Of a stretch of DNA of 64,000 bases, positions 1 through 12,689 are shown piece by piece; the first letter of the stretch is position 1; each line of letters starts with the position of its first letter. This stretch comes from Hedera helix (lineage: Eukaryota; Streptophyta; Magnoliopsida; Apiales; Araliaceae). A program made the translations under genes and the position numbers. The notes under the pieces were generated by a model. The model was not told where the DNA came from, did no database searches, and was given only the letters and a program-made list of their open reading frames with translations. Location: contig OX359282.1 in assembly GCA_947179155.2 (NCBI GenBank), forward strand, positions 7,299,309 through 7,363,308. Direction: 5' to 3'.

Positions 1-937
1 CAATAATCACCATCCTTAGATCTTATAGCCCTACATGGCTTCCAATCACACAAAGCTCCCAAACCCAACCATGGCATTGATATTTAAACGATAAATAACC
101 AAAATGAAAGTTAGGGTTTCAAGGAGACTTTTAAACTTTTTATTCTTGTGAGCTAGTTTCTTTATCTTGCCAAAGTAGTTGATATAGATGGAAGACATTC
201 ACTCCCTCTCTCTCCTCCAAAGACCGTGGCCCCTCTCTCTCCTCCAAGGCTTGATGTTTTGTTATTTTAGCAAAGAGAAAAGCAAGAAAACAATGGAGAA
301 ACCCTAGTTCTTCCCCTTCTCTCTCTGACATAGGGTTGTCTCTCTCCATTCTCTCTCTAGGATAAACTTGAAGACTTAGAATAGAGAGGAAAAAGATGAT
401 GAATAGTATCTAAGATACTTACAAGTATGAACTTCAAAAATATTTGATCTCAATTAATGGACTTGAAAGCTAAACTAATTCCACTTAATTCTCTACTTCC
501 AAAATGGATGTCTAACTTTTAATTAACTCAAATTAATTGCTCCCTCATATCCACCAATTAGATTGCATGGACTTGTAATGAGAATTAAATCTCATTTAAT
601 CTCTCTAATCTATGCACAATTTAATCAAATTGAAATGCCAATTGAATTCCACCAATAGGAAGCAAGGTGATGATGTCATGTGGATTTTTAAGGATTATTA
701 ATTCTAGCTTAATCTCTCTAATCTATGCATAAATTAATTAAATTGGACTACACTTTGAAATCCACCAATCATGGCCAGGGAAGTGATGTCACATGGACTT
801 GAAATATTATTAACTATAACTTAATCTTCCAAATGCAATGCACAATTAAATTGATTTGGGAAAATCCTTAGATGTCCACCAATTAGAAGCAATCCAAGTG
901 GCAACATGAGGGCCCCATGGGCACCCCCCCTAACCGG

Positions 938-984
<47 letters not shown>

Positions 985-1608
985 ATATATATATATAATT
1001 TTTGATTTTTCTTTTAAATGTATAAATGAGATAATTTTGCTCATTTTTAATTCTATAAAAATAATTTAATAAATGGGTTTCAATTTTATTTACCCAAACA
1101 AAATAATTAAAGCGTGACTTGATTAATCACCAAAATAATTCATTGGGTTAATTATACCCTTAGATTAATAGATTAACTCACTTAGTTCACACAAATAATA
1201 AATTACAAGTCTCTCACATAATTAAATCGTCGGAACTTGTTTAACAACATAGCACACTAGTCCATTATCATTTATCACATGCTTGGACTATTAATTAATT
1301 CTTATGTGATTTCACGTTTAATAATCACTTAATTAACTCATAAATATTAATCCAATTAGACTTGTCATATTCAAGATTTACTTGAATATTTACTAACTCA
1401 ACTCATCAATTTCTTGATATCAGACTCTGAGGTTAGTCCAAAAATTTAATATCTACATTAATTGGACTCCCTTTAACTAAATAAAAATTTCAATCAAATA
1501 ATTCACATAGTCACATAATAATTCAATTAAATACATTAGGGTTCATTCTATTGGAAATAAATTCCTAATTTAATTTACAATAGGCTAATAATATTTGCGG
1601 TTATTACA
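1..1608 (-). mobile_element. 3' LTR (partial) of a Tekay-type chromovirus
   Basis: Read on the minus strand the LTR begins TGTAATAACC at 1608, immediately after the end of a chromovirus pol reading frame (next entry), the usual Tekay/Del arrangement in which the last codons of pol run into the LTR. The other end lies beyond the left window edge or is too diverged to see. Inside are an (AC)n/(TA)n tract (941-998), several imperfect copies of a roughly 130-bp unit around 540-900 that share a CCACCAAT motif, and a short duplication of a CT-rich segment at 203-250. No host gene is seen here. The assignment rests on position and the terminal motif; the left border is unknown. Confidence 0.6.
941..998. 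repeat. (AC)n followed by (TA)n microsatellite
   Basis: An uninterrupted AC run to about 982 is followed by CTC and an alternating TA run. It lies inside the partial chromovirus LTR. Confidence 0.95.
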
Positions 1609-1860
1609 TTCTTCCCCCCTTATAAGAATTCCGTCCCCAGAATTACAGTTAAGGTCATTCAAAAATATACGGATAAATCGTCCTCCTCTTTTCTTCAAGC
1701 TCTCATGTTACCTCTTCAGCTGCGTGGTCCCTCCAAAACATTTTGACAGAAGGTGCAATCTTATTACTCATAATCCTTTTAGATTCTTGACTCTTCTTTT
1801 TTTAGAAGAATCTCATTATCAATAAATATCAAATCTTATCTCTTCATACACTTTATAGGA
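1609..1860 (-). pseudogene. Chromovirus pol C-terminus remnant (integrase tail/chromodomain region)
   Basis: On the minus strand a frame reads a stretch containing SVKMFWRDHAAEEVT, then an ELEE/IYPYIF-like segment, then GDGILIRGEECNNR running into the LTR start. This matches the C-terminal end of Tekay/Del-type Ty3/gypsy polyproteins (a 'V.W....EE.TWE.E..MR..YP.LF' chromodomain-like block followed by '(I/L)IRGEECN'). At least one in-frame stop replaces the expected Trp after the EEVT motif. Upstream (1861-2024) the frame is unreadable. Only the tail of the element is present, so it is non-functional. Confidence 0.7.
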
Positions 1861-2024
1861 CCTTCTTTCTAAAAGCCTTTATGACACATATCGAACCATA
1901 TTGGTTCTTGCTAGCACATAATAAAATTTTAATTTAATCCAGTTTTCCCACAATCCTAACCTCCATAACTAGGTTATCAAACACCAACCTTTATTAAATA
2001 ATAGAAATCTTATTTCTAATTCTT

Positions 2025-2785
2025 TTAAATATCCGGGATATTACACTCGATCTCCTTGATTATTCCTGCATCTAAGAGCTTCACTACCTCTTTGCCAATG
2101 ATTTTCTGTTGCTCGGGTGCAAAGATCTGACGTTTTTGATGTACTGACTTTCTTTTAGGATCAATCGACAGTTTATGGATAACTACATCTTCTGCTATAC
2201 CAGACATATCGTGAGGTGTCAAAGAGAAGATATCTGCATATGTCCTTAAAAGCTCCGCTAATCCATTCCTGACAGTTCCTACAACCTGGCATCTATCTTA
2301 ACTGTCTTCAACGTATTTCTAGGAATCAACTCTATATCTTTCGTCTCTTCGGCAGGTAATGCCAATGGTTCTGTCGCACCTTTGGTAAATTGCTCTACGT
2401 CCGTCTGTTTATGTTTGCTAACTCCAACTGTCGATGACGTTAAAATGTGATGATAACATCTCCGAAAAATATCCATATCCCCATTTACTTCACCTACTCC
2501 ATTCGCCGTTGGGAATTTTATTTTGAAGTGAGGAATAAAGATTGCATTATACGCTGAATCCACCTGCACGACAAAGAATTTCACATTGATCTACATCTGT
2601 CGAGGGGGTGTACCAAAGATTACTGACAACTCTACGGTCCTGAATCCATACAGAGGCGACTCTTGACCAACCCCCATTTTAACTCTATCGAGATAGATCT
2701 GCTGACAGACATGACTATACAAAACATCCACAGACGACCCATTGTCAATCATAATCCTCTTTATATCTACTGGGCCAACTTGCAT
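2025..2785 (-). pseudogene. Tat-lineage Ty3/gypsy protease and RT N-terminus (degenerate)
   Basis: Minus-strand fragments in order: 2785-2591 with the retropepsin motif IDNGSSVDVLYSH; 2584-2279 with the linker typical of Tat elements (QVDSAYNAI, then PHFKIKFPT, GVGEV and a Cys-Tyr); 2222-2025 with the block that opens the RT region (HDMSGI, then HKLSIDP, QKRQIFAPE, and a KLLDAGIIKEIE helix). Stops or frameshifts separate the three. RT breaks off at about 2025 before any catalytic motif and is followed by debris of the neighbouring chromovirus. The same family is present on the plus strand at 57890-64000, where almost identical motifs occur. Confidence 0.85.
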
Positions 2786-2944
2786 TTTTCTAACTAAAGC
2801 TCCTTCAAGTGGCTCTACTACATCAAGAGGGTAATCTTCATCTAAAAATGAAATTACTGTATTCGGGAACGACCGACCATGTTAAACTGTCTACTCCAAT
2901 AATGTCATCACTATGTCTGAGTCTGAACGCCATCTTTTCCCAGT

Positions 2945-4705
2945 TTACTTAACTACACCCCCAATAATGACGTCTACAACTCTCCCTGGTTTGTCATTCT
3001 GATCATCAATCTGATGTTCTATATGTGGCTGATTCTGAGTCGGGGCCTCCCATCCTACAACATACTGTATAAGCTCTCCATTCTGGACATTCTTCTCAAT
3101 AAGCTCAATAAGCTCCTTCAAGTCATAACACCCCTCCGTTGAATGTCTGGACACTTGGCGATAGTCACAGAACATCCTCTTGTTTCCTTTATAACCTTGA
3201 GGCCTCGGCTTCAGTGGTTCAAATTAAAGGCTTTCCCCTTATGCTTTCCAAAATCTACACCTTATTCGTGTTCAAGGGTATGTACAACTTACTATCCTGC
3301 TTTAGCCAGAAAGATGGTTTATCGGACTGTGCATTCGACTTTGGGCCAATTCGATCCCACACATCCTACTGTTTGGCTTCATTAGTCTTTGACTGATCTG
3401 CTTTCTTTTGATTTGGATTTAGATTAGTCATAGCCTCCTCAATGCGATAAAATTATCCGCTCATTCATATGCATTCGACAAGTCCTTCAAGGGTTTGAAC
3501 ATAATATCCTTCATTAATTTCTGAGACCGACTGATGTCCAAACTCGAAGTGAAAAAACCCAAAGTTTGAGTCATATTTAGATCAACGATGATGTCGACCG
3601 CCTCTCTGAACCTCAACAGATATTGACTCAGAGTCTCTGTTGGTTTTTGTTTAACTTGCATCAATGAGGCAGTAGGTTTTCCCCTCCTTTTATTACTGTT
3701 GAACCGATCATGAAACCTGTCACATAGTTCTTTCTAAGAGTTAATGTTGTTCGATTGTAAATACATAATCCATTGCTTGTTTCCTAGCTTTAGAGTAGTA
3801 GTAAAAATTGGACACATCCCTACTTCTGAATGGTTATTGTATCTCATAACTTGTTCGTATGAGTGTATATGGTCATAAGGATCTCCAGTCCCGTTATATA
3901 TCTCCAAAGGTGGCAACTTCTTTTTAGGGTCTACCTTCTCCTGATTAATTATTAGTGAAACAAGTGACTTCGGATCAAGGGGTTATGGGCCTGACTCCTT
4001 TACTGTTAGTTTCCGCTCCAATTCTGCCACCCTTTGCAAAATAAGATCATCATCATCTAGCCGAAGTGGTTGATTCTGTTGAGCCTGCCTTATATCTCCC
4101 CTCCTTGTATTATTATCCCTGTGCATAGGTGGGGACCTGGTATGCCTCCATTAAGATTGATGTAAGTAAGCAACATCCTTGTCACGTGAAGCCTGCATTT
4201 TTTTCTCCCCCCTTTATGTCACCATCATTAGCCTGCCTTGTCCCCCCATTATGATCCCTTGAATTTCTTATCTGTTGAGATGTCGGAGGATTGTTCACCC
4301 ATCCTTTCTGCTGTCATCTTTGAGGTGTTACTTCCCGAGATCCCCTTATAGTACTTTCAAGATTTTCACTCTGCTGCAATTCATCTAAGAGCACCACCCA
4401 TTCTCATTACTGATGATGTAAATCCTCCAATGCCTTCTCTATCATTTGAATTGTCTGTTTCCTTATAGTCCCACGTTTATCCTGCTTTCTTGTCTCCCTG
4501 TCTCGATGTTGATGGGCTAGGGTACGAGAATTTATCTCCTTCCTATGAAACTCCGAAATTGGTGAATTGGGAGGAGTGAACAATCGACTGCGTTGCTACT
4601 GGTTAATGTCTTCCTGTTGATGAACCCAGTCTATCCAATACTGAACCACGACCATTGTGTGCCAACCTGTTCCACCACCTTCTCACCTTGTTTCGCCATT
4701 AACTC
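2945..4705 (-). pseudogene. Tat-lineage Ty3/gypsy gag (degenerate)
   Basis: Frames on the minus strand give successive gag blocks: 3916-3734 (YNGTGDPYDHIHSYEQVM, then MCPIFTTTLKLGNKQW), equivalent to the 'Y.G..DP..H...F...M' and 'F...L...A..W' blocks of Tat gag; 3664-3461 (Q-KPTETLSQYLLRFREAV), the 'E.L..Y..RF' block; and 3175-2945 (CDYRQVSRHSTEGCYDLKELIE), the C-terminal Cys/His segment that in Tat elements precedes protease. A start near 4705 (ATGGCGAAACAAGG) is plausible. Frameshifts and stops occur between every block, including an unreadable, polar 3917-4700 section. Confidence 0.8.
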
Positions 4706-4829
4706 TGATTGAAAGACTTTGAGAAAAACTGTTATTAAACTCCAAGAGAACTTTGACAAAAACTTTGATCAAAATTATCACCCAACGATTTCTTGAACAT
4801 AATTTTATCGGCCCTCCTTTTAGCGCCAA

Positions 4830-5344
4830 TGTTGTCGCCTAATTTTGTGAGTCTGCCTAAAATCGCCAAATACCATGAACTACCTGAACGAGAGAACAAT
4901 CACACTAAGAAAGCCTGACGGTTTGGGCCATCGGGGGATAACTCTGGTGTGAGAGTAAGTACAAGCTAAAAGCGATAACAATGGAGGGAATTAAATTGCT
5001 AAAAAATAATAAAATTTTGTATAAAAAATGTGTACCGTGATCCTTGCTTATGACTATATTTATAGTTGTTTAAATTCACTCGAGACCAACTAAGAATGTG
5101 AGTCCTTTTTAGAGTCACCTTATAACTAATTTTAATTGTAGACTATGTCCCTTTTAAATCAAATCTCCATAAAATAAGAAAGTACAATCTCAAATAGATA
5201 TGGACTCTCTCATTTAAAATTCAAGCCGCCAGAATTAACTGTAATGGGCCAACACTAAATCTGGCCCACTAAATAAAAGAGTGGGCGAATCACCAAATCC
5301 GGACCATTAAAGAAATTGTGTTGTACCTTAGCTAGGCCCAAACA
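4830..5344 (-). mobile_element. 5' LTR of the minus-strand Tat-type element, with adjoining PBS
   Basis: On the minus strand the segment starts TGTTTGGGCC (5344) and ends GGCGACAACA (4830), i.e. TGTT...AACA termini, 515 bp. The next bases on the minus strand (4829 downward) read TTGGCGCTAAAAGGAGGG, the TGGCGC-type primer-binding site and purine-rich leader found just inside the 5' LTR of Tat elements. A TATA-like ACTATAAATATAG lies in the LTR on the minus strand near 5063. It is followed inward by the gag remnants. No 3' LTR is found because the element is truncated in RT at 2025. Confidence 0.7.
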
Positions 5345-5648
5345 AATCTATCCCAATATGAAGTTTTCTTATTTTTATGTTTAATCTTATCATTCTTAAT
5401 CTTAATTATTTTATTTGTTTTCCTATCTAGCTAAGTTGTTAGATCTACAATGATGATGAAATTAAATAATTAATCATGACAATTTTTTTTCTATCTTTTC
5501 TATTATAATTTTGGTTTAATGAATTAATGATTTTGTCTTCATGTTTCGTTATTGAAATGCCTTCATTTTATATTTCTTGTATGATTTTAAAGTAATGAAG
5601 AGGTTTTGATGGATTATTGTCAATATATGAGTTTTTCATAATCTATAG

Positions 5649-6377
5649 CAATGTTCTCAGATTCGGACCGGTGATCGAACCGGAAAAGTTACCGGGCGGA
5701 CGGGTCACTGGTCCAACCAGTGGTCGGACCGTTATTGAACCGGTGACATCATTAATATGTAATAAATAATAAATAATTAAATATATTAATTATTACTATA
5801 TATTATATATAATATTTAGTAAATATGTAAAATTAATCAATTTATCAACACATAAAAAAAAATTTAAACCTATTTATATAATGTTTACTTCATGCAATTC
5901 AAATAAATACTAAATTTATATAAAAAAAGATATTAAATCATGATCATAACACAAAATTCAAGACTCAAGAGTGATAAAATCAAATACAAATGAACAAAAA
6001 CATCTCTAGGATATATTCAATCAAATTCGGTAAAAAAATAAATCTATTTGTACAATATTTATTTTATATAATTCAAATAAATACTAAATCTATATGAAAA
6101 GAAATATATTAAATCATGATCATAACTCAAAATTCAATCAATGATATATTTAATTAAGTTTAAATGTTTAAATTTTTTTTAAAAAAAAAAAAAAAAGGAG
6201 GTAGGGAACCGGTAAAACCGGTGAACCGGTCACTGGGTCACCGGTTCGACCGGTCCGACCGCCGGTTCACCGGTTTTGACCAAAAACGGTTTTTGGGCTT
6301 GGACCGGACCGGAAAGTGGACCGGTTCCGGTCGAACCGCGGTCCGACCGCCGGTCCGGTCCGGTTTTCAAAACCTTG
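5649..6377. mobile_element. hAT-type non-autonomous element (MITE), 729 bp
   Basis: Both flanks carry the 8-bp TSD ATCTATAG (5641-5648 and 6378-6385), the hAT-superfamily length. Ends are imperfect terminal inverted repeats: left CAATGTTCTCAGATTCGGAC, right (reverse complement) CAAGGTTTTGAAAACCGGAC. Subterminal regions are dense in ACCGGT/CCGGTT and GGACCG words in both orientations (5666-5745 and 6205-6368), typical of transposase-binding subterminal repeats. The 450-bp centre is AT-rich and has no transposase. The CCGG-rich ends make it a likely cytosine-methylation target. Confidence 0.85.
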
Positions 6378-6385
6378 ATCTATAG

Positions 6386-7122
6386 TACTTACTCGAAGAA
6401 GTTTTGATAGGTTATAGTTAATCCTTATATTTTTATAGTCTATGCTTGCCTAAGTTAATTATAAAATCACTAAATTATAGGTCAGAGAGATTAAAACCAT
6501 AGTTAATTTTATTTGGACTTAACTTATTTATTTTTTGAAGTATGTACACCAAACTAGTGGTATAATTTGAGTTATAAAAATGGAAAAGATTGAATTATTT
6601 GTTATGTTTATTGTCTAGTGGATTCAGATTCTTAAATTTCTTCCTTATTATTATTTTTTATCTTCTAATTAGTTTAGTTAGTGTTTAATTGTAGTTAATC
6701 AATTTTTCATCTTTATTTCTAATTCGACTGAGATACATATTAAGGATATTTTAAAAATAATCAAGTCACTTTATGTTCGACATGTACTTGTCAGTTCTTT
6801 AATTTGACTCTATGCACTTGCAGTTATATAATATCTTCACATCAAGTTTTTAGTGCCGTTGTTGAGGACTAGAATTTAATTTTTATTCCTTAATTTTTAT
6901 TTCTTCGAATTATTTATTTATTTTTTTAGCTCTAGTAATTTATTTTTTATTTTTCAAGATTTTAAAGCGGAATAATGGTGCAAAGAGACAAATATTGTTG
7001 CTACGCTATTTTTGGAATTTTGTATCTTTATAAAAAAAATACTAGTTTAGTTTTATTTTTTTATTGTTAGTTAGAATACTAATTTTTGCATTCATTCATT
7101 CACACATACGGTGCACATCCTG
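6386..7122. other. AT-rich intergenic DNA, nothing recognised
   Basis: No open frame above background, no terminal repeats and no recognisable protein fragment. The sequence is T-rich with scattered stops in all frames. Confidence 0.6.

Positions 7123-7214
<92 letters not shown>
7123..7214. repeat. (ATT)n trinucleotide microsatellite, about 30 units
   Basis: A pure TTA/ATT run of roughly 90 bp followed by a short TTTA tract. It creates a spurious polyleucine frame. Confidence 0.95.
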
Positions 7215-7215
<1 letters not shown>

Positions 7216-7639
7216 TATTTATTTATTTTATTTATTGTTAAATATAAACTTTGATGATCGCTAAATGAAAAAGGTACGTCAAATTTTTACATCTTTAGTT
7301 AGTCGCACAGTTTTAAGATACTTTATTTGTTCACTTTATTATTTTATTTGTACATTTTTATTTTTGATTTAACTTTATGGGTACAAATCCATAACAATAT
7401 AAGGTGAGAATTTCATAAATCTTCTTTGGCCCACAAACATCCTAACTTTCATTTTGCATAACTTGCCTTTAATAAAATTAATTAGACATTAGCTCCTAGG
7501 AATTTTGAGCTCAATAAGGACAAAGGACTATAAGAGAAGGTTAAATTTTAGATTAATCAAATTATTGATGTCTAGGCAAGTGATTTATAAGGCAACGTTT
7601 TTAAAAACTACACCCAAAAAGGCATCTGGACAGATCATT

Positions 7640-8120
7640 CACAAGACATAATATATCGCTCATAAGATATTTATTGCGAAGAAATATTTTCTTCACGAGA
7701 TTGCTTGCATTAGAGCTCCTTGTAATAGGGTATCCATCGCTAAGTAGTAACTAAATATTTTTTGTGAAGGTTATATTGTGAATAACTTTTTTATTCACAA
7801 ATTATATTTAATAATGGAATATCGTTATTTAGTGAAATGGTGATTTCCTTCATAAATAATATTTTAAAAAGGATTATTTGGAATTAGTGAAGAACTTTAT
7901 TTCCTCACAAATAATATATTATGACGAACAAATTTATTTGATGAGAGAAGATTTTTCTTCATTAACTATAAATTGAGAATCTTTCTTCAATTTAGTGAGA
8001 GAAAATTTTCTTCATTAACGACTAACTAATTAAGTAGACAATATTTTAGTAAGGGAAATATTCCTTCATTAATGTCCATTTCCCAAATAAAATCCTTCAC
8101 AAATTGTAAATTTGTAAAAT
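7640..8120. repeat. Degenerate direct/inverted repeat field, possibly CACTA subterminal repeats
   Basis: Variants of TTAGTGAAG(G)AAA and its complement TTTTCTTCATTAA recur about every 40-60 bp in both orientations. Such fields are typical of subterminal regions of plant CACTA (En/Spm) elements, but I see neither CACTA termini with a TSD nor a transposase. The flanks 7215-7639 and 8121-9839 contain nothing else recognisable apart from a short duplication of a 23-bp ATATATA-containing unit at 8760-8812. The assignment is tentative. Confidence 0.3.
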
Positions 8121-9839
8121 AAAACATTAAGTGCTAAATAATCAAAATTTATTGTAAATTATAATTGATTTTCAAATCAGTGATTTCATATTTTATTATT
8201 ACTATTATTATTAATCTCTATAAGAAATATTAAATTTAGTATTTCATGTAAATATAAATGCCATACTTGTTCCAAATTAATTGATAAATTAATGCATAAA
8301 GAGCTAATAAAATCAATACTCCTCATATAAATAGATAATGCCCAAGCCATGATAACTACATAATTTGTTATTGTATCTTGGTATCCTAAGGACCATGTAC
8401 CTACAATATTTATTAACTAAAATAATAAAACTAAAAGAATAACAACGAACTAGAATGAATAAAGTTTGTCATGTTAGATCTATAACTTCATCATCATTTT
8501 CTTCAAGAAAATCAAAGTTGAGTCTGTAAACTTCATCTTGCAAGAGAAACACCAAAATTTAATTTCAATGAGATGAGGAATAAGAAAAGATGAAACTTAA
8601 GAACTTAAATTGTGTGTGTGAGAGAGAGAGTGTGTGAGAGAGAGATTAATTAATGAAGGATAAAGATAAAAATATATCTCTTAGTAAATACCTCAATTAA
8701 TTCATAGTTGGTAAATGTTTGAAGGAAGTTGGTAAACTTCTTGTCTATCATTTTAGTTATACGTTCATTAATATATATACCAAGCTTAACGTTCATTAAT
8801 ATATATACCAACTGACGCAGTTGTGGCATACTATCATCAGTAGAAGAATCGTCTATAAACTTTATACCCAATCAATGAAGTTCAATCTTATCAACCATAC
8901 TCTCCAATACCTTAGGATCAATAGACGTTTGTGGTAAGAAATAATCTATACCCAGAGGCACTATAGGAGGAGGACCAAGTAATTAAGTCTCGTGCACGAT
9001 ATCCAGGAAAATCAAGTAACCTGTTTTTTTTAGTCCTACCACTTATCACACTCTAAATTGATAAGTCATTTGTCTCTAGTGTACCATCCTTTGCAGACCT
9101 ACCAACCTTGGCACGATATCCATTCTACAATCCAAAACATGTATAAGAGTTAAATACGTACATTAAATACTTTTGCAAGTCATAAAAATGCACAATATAT
9201 TATTTAAAAAATTGTTTACATATGCAAGGTATACATCTTGGCATACTAATAATGATTTTACTTCAACATAAAAAATAATAAGAAAGAGCTCAATGTTCTT
9301 ACATCAATCTAATATGAAAAATGATACACATGTCGACAAATATTTAATGAAAGTTAGATTGCGACCAACATGGAAGTGTATGTGATAAGATAGAATAAAT
9401 TAGAGTGAGACTCTTTTTAATTCCTACCTATCCCATGTATACATATACGTCACAATCATAATTCGGTTGAAAACTTTCGCAATGTATAACATGACTCATC
9501 TAATATTTACAAATTAGCAAACCACTAATGTATGAACTTACTGATGTTCTTTTTAGAAATATTGTACTTAGTAGATAAATCATATCAATAATGAACTCTT
9601 AAATATTTTTTTCCTACTACAAGCAGTATATTTTATAAATGACAATGATGATCTTTGAGAATTAAGAATGTATTTTTTTTTGGAAAATAATTGAAGATTT
9701 ACAATTAGAAGTAGTACAATCCAAATATTTATTTACATACACCATAATTTAGGATTTTTTAAATTCTATTTTATGTCTAAAATAAGTTATAAAAACAGAA
9801 AAATGATTCTAATTTGGGAAAGAAGTTTCATTTCACAAA
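8121..9839. other. AT-rich DNA without recognised genes
   Basis: No protein family is recognised on either strand. A minus-strand frame at 8871-8650 lacks homology I can name and is partly made by a short tandem duplication. GT/GA microsatellite-like bases occur at 8617-8646. Confidence 0.5.
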
Positions 9840-9840
9840 C

Positions 9841-10375
9841 CATGGCTGACCAAAGACCAACCAACAACATGCCACCAAACACAGGAATGCGGGGCAACGA
9901 AGCGATGAGGGATTAGATGACTATGAATGAGGTACACGGGAGATGCTAAAAGCGTTACAGGAGGTGCGTGAAGGACAAGATATGATGATGTCCATGATGT
10001 TGGAAATGCAAAGACAACAAGAGGAAATGACTAGTTTTCGCCAACAGTTGATGCAAATTCTAACCTTCAAAGCCATGTTTCCTGGAAGTTTGTAAGCAAT
10101 GGAGGTAGGAGGGGGACTTTTGGGACACTTTGATTCTCTCGAGACCCTAACGGGAGATGCTAAAAGCGTTAAAAGAGGTGCGTGAAGGACAAGAGATGAT
10201 GATGTCCATGATGTTGGAAATGCAAAGACAACAAGAGGAAATGACTAGTTTTCGCCAACAGCTGATGCAGATTCTAACCTTCAAAGCCATGTTTCCTGGA
10301 AGTTCACAAGCAATGCAGGTAGGAGGGGGACTTTTGGGACACTTTGATTCTCTCGAGACCCTAGACACTTAAAAG
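9841..10375 (+). repeat. 214-bp tandem duplication inside an unidentified coding remnant
   Basis: Two copies of a 214-bp unit abut exactly (9937-10150 and 10151-10364), differing at few positions. The second copy keeps an open frame (10157-10372) rich in Met, Gln and Glu and predicted helical (MMMSMMLEMQRQQEEM); the first has a stop where the second is open. Upstream an ATG at 9841 opens a short Asn/Pro/Met-rich peptide ending at a stop after 24 codons. Composition resembles the N-terminal part of plant gag or gag-like proteins, but I cannot name the family. Confidence 0.55.
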
Positions 10376-11874
10376 ACTCTTAGACACTTGAGAATATTTT
10401 TGGACCCTAAGAGTTCTGCCATGTGTTATTCGAGTAATCGCTCACCCGTTCTTCTTCCCTCTTCAATCACTCGATTAAATATTCTGTTCTCTTCGTGAAT
10501 TTCTCGCCTCCTCAATCGACACAAAAACCTTAACCCTATCAAGGTATGAATTTCCTTGCCTACAATAATTATATATGACAATTAATTTTTCATCAATTAA
10601 CAAAATCATTTATGACAAAATAATTAACAAAATATAAGATTCATAACATAATAAAATACTTGTGCAGAAAAATTAGGAACAAAAATAGCGGGATACAATT
10701 TAGGGTAAAATACCTATTAACCTTTGCTAAAAGCTTAAGTTACCTTTTAATTAATCTTTAAGCTTTGCAGAACAGGAAACGAGGAGGAGACCAGGCGGGA
10801 GGAGGCAGGGTTTGGCGCGGGAGGTGGGTATACTGGCGGGAGAGAGAGAGAGAGAATTGCAGCAAAAAAGAGAAAAAAGAAAAGGAGTGTTGGGGGGGGG
10901 GGGGGGGGGGGGGGGAGATTTTCCATTGTGTTCAATTTCTTACAACCTACCATTTTGTCCATATCAATATTTTATAGCACCCAGTACATGCCCCAAAAAA
11001 AATAAAATTTACAGCACACATTATGCTCTCGCTTTATAAAAGGAACATAAACTTTATATTCTCATCTGAATTTGTGATGTGCTGTGTTAAATGGGTGTAG
11101 GTTATCCGGGTGATTGTCTTGACACTCGAGAACTTGCTTTCCAAAGGTACTTTTGGCACTCAATTGGTAGACCTCGGACTGCCGCAAGTTGTTTAGAGTT
11201 TGAAAGCACAAGCATGGAGTGATGAGGTGAGAGAGTAGGTGTATCACTTTCATTTGTTATTTATTTTCAAGAAATAAAAAATAAGATAGAAATTCTGGTT
11301 GACTTTTTGCGAATATTAAAAAAGAGAATAAAATGACAAAATTATCCATATTCAAATTCTCATTTAATTGTATAGGTTTTTTCACATGACTAGTGATACT
11401 CTGTAAATATACACAGATAATTGAAATATGACAATTAATTATAGGCAAATTATTATAAAAAATAGATTATTTAAGGTAAGTGGACATTTATCTTGAAATT
11501 ACCTAAAATTATAATAAATACTTTTATCCTAGACGGAAGGATTACTGTATTACGTTTGGTACTCGAAAGACTCCTTTTGGTAATTGCTGTTTTCATGTTT
11601 CTGTTTCGTTTTCGCACGTTTCTATTCTTACTAGCTTTCACTTGCAAATGCAAAGAACATGAAACACTCATGGTTTTGCATCCTAACAAATTGTGCTCCT
11701 AGTTGACGATAACTAGAATTTAGTGAAAGTATCTGGACCACCAATTTTCTACAATGACTGATGAATATTAAGAGTGTATTTCAAATATAATCATAATGAA
11801 GTCTTTTGATCTGAGCTGATACAGTAGTTCTGCACCATTGTCCACAATCAAAATGCCTATGAAATAATAATACG
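10376..11874. other. Unassigned region with possible 5'-UTR-like segment and poly-G run
   Basis: 10440-10545 is CT-rich and ends in a consensus 5' splice site (AAG|GTATGA), as in plant leader exons. No coding exon that could follow it was found before the V-ATPase H exon at 13393, so its status is open. 10892-10915 is an uninterrupted run of 24 G. The remainder is AT-rich with no named features. Confidence 0.35.
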
Positions 11875-11879
11875 GGTCT

Positions 11880-12365
11880 TGTTAGGATGAGATTTATTGG
11901 GCCAGGTCTTTCTTACTCTGGGCTTCGGGTCACTCCTTGCAAGAGTTGGGCCGGTCAGCTTTTACTCATGAACTGGCAGGCCTGGCCCATGCGCAATCCC
12001 TCCTTCTCGCCTTACCTCATTGGACCGCGGGAATTGAGTGGGTAATGACATCACTTTCCTATTCACGAGGGAACGATGAGACGTCTAGCCATGCAGAGAT
12101 GAATATATTCAGACAACCTCCAAAATAAGAACAAGGTTTTTATTGTTTTCTGAGAGCATTTTTGTAAGACAGACACTGATTTTCTAAAAGGTTCTTGGGT
12201 AACACCCGTGGTTTTCCCCGTTCTGGGTTTCCACGTAAATCTTTGTGTCGTGGTTGTTTGTGTTCAAATATCCTTTATTCCAGCATGATCCAGGCACTCC
12301 ATTGATAACGCTTTTTGTTCTGGGTCTTATTGATAAAACGGGTGAAACAAAGTTAGGCGTTAACA
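11880..12365 (+). mobile_element. Solo LTR, copia type, 486 bp
   Basis: The segment starts TGTTAGGATG and ends GGCGTTAACA (TGTTA...TAACA palindromic termini) and is flanked by a perfect 5-bp TSD GGTCT (11875-11879 and 12366-12370). The 3' part has the GGTTTTCCCCGTTCTGGG / TTTCCACGTAAATC wording common near the R/U5 boundary of plant copia LTRs. No internal region is present, so it is a product of LTR-LTR recombination. Superfamily is inferred from termini and the R/U5 wording only. Confidence 0.8.
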
Positions 12366-12689
12366 GGTCTGAATATTTAGTGTTGAGGATATAGTCTCCT
12401 TATATTTTCTGCAACCCTATGCAAATACTCACATGTATCATTCAATTCTATCGTCATCCCGAACTTCTAAAACTTAAATTTTCTTGACATTCATAGAAGG
12501 CAAGACTAGTAACAAAAATTTGAGACCTTCAAGTCTAAAACGCCCAGGAAAAGGAGGAGTAAAGAAGAATTTGTTTTAATCCACAGAGGAAAACTTCTAG
12601 TTGAGAAATAGGATATAGATGGAACAGGGAGAGAGATAGGCTAGTAGAAAGATGGGAGACCTAGAGAGAGAGAAAAGAGAGACAGAACC

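Noticed and set aside
7064..7264. Open frame with a long polyleucine stretch
   Set aside because: Produced wholly by the (ATT)n microsatellite.
10747..11039. Overlapping frames on both strands with polyglycine/polyproline
   Set aside because: Created by the 24-G homopolymer; no conserved protein content.
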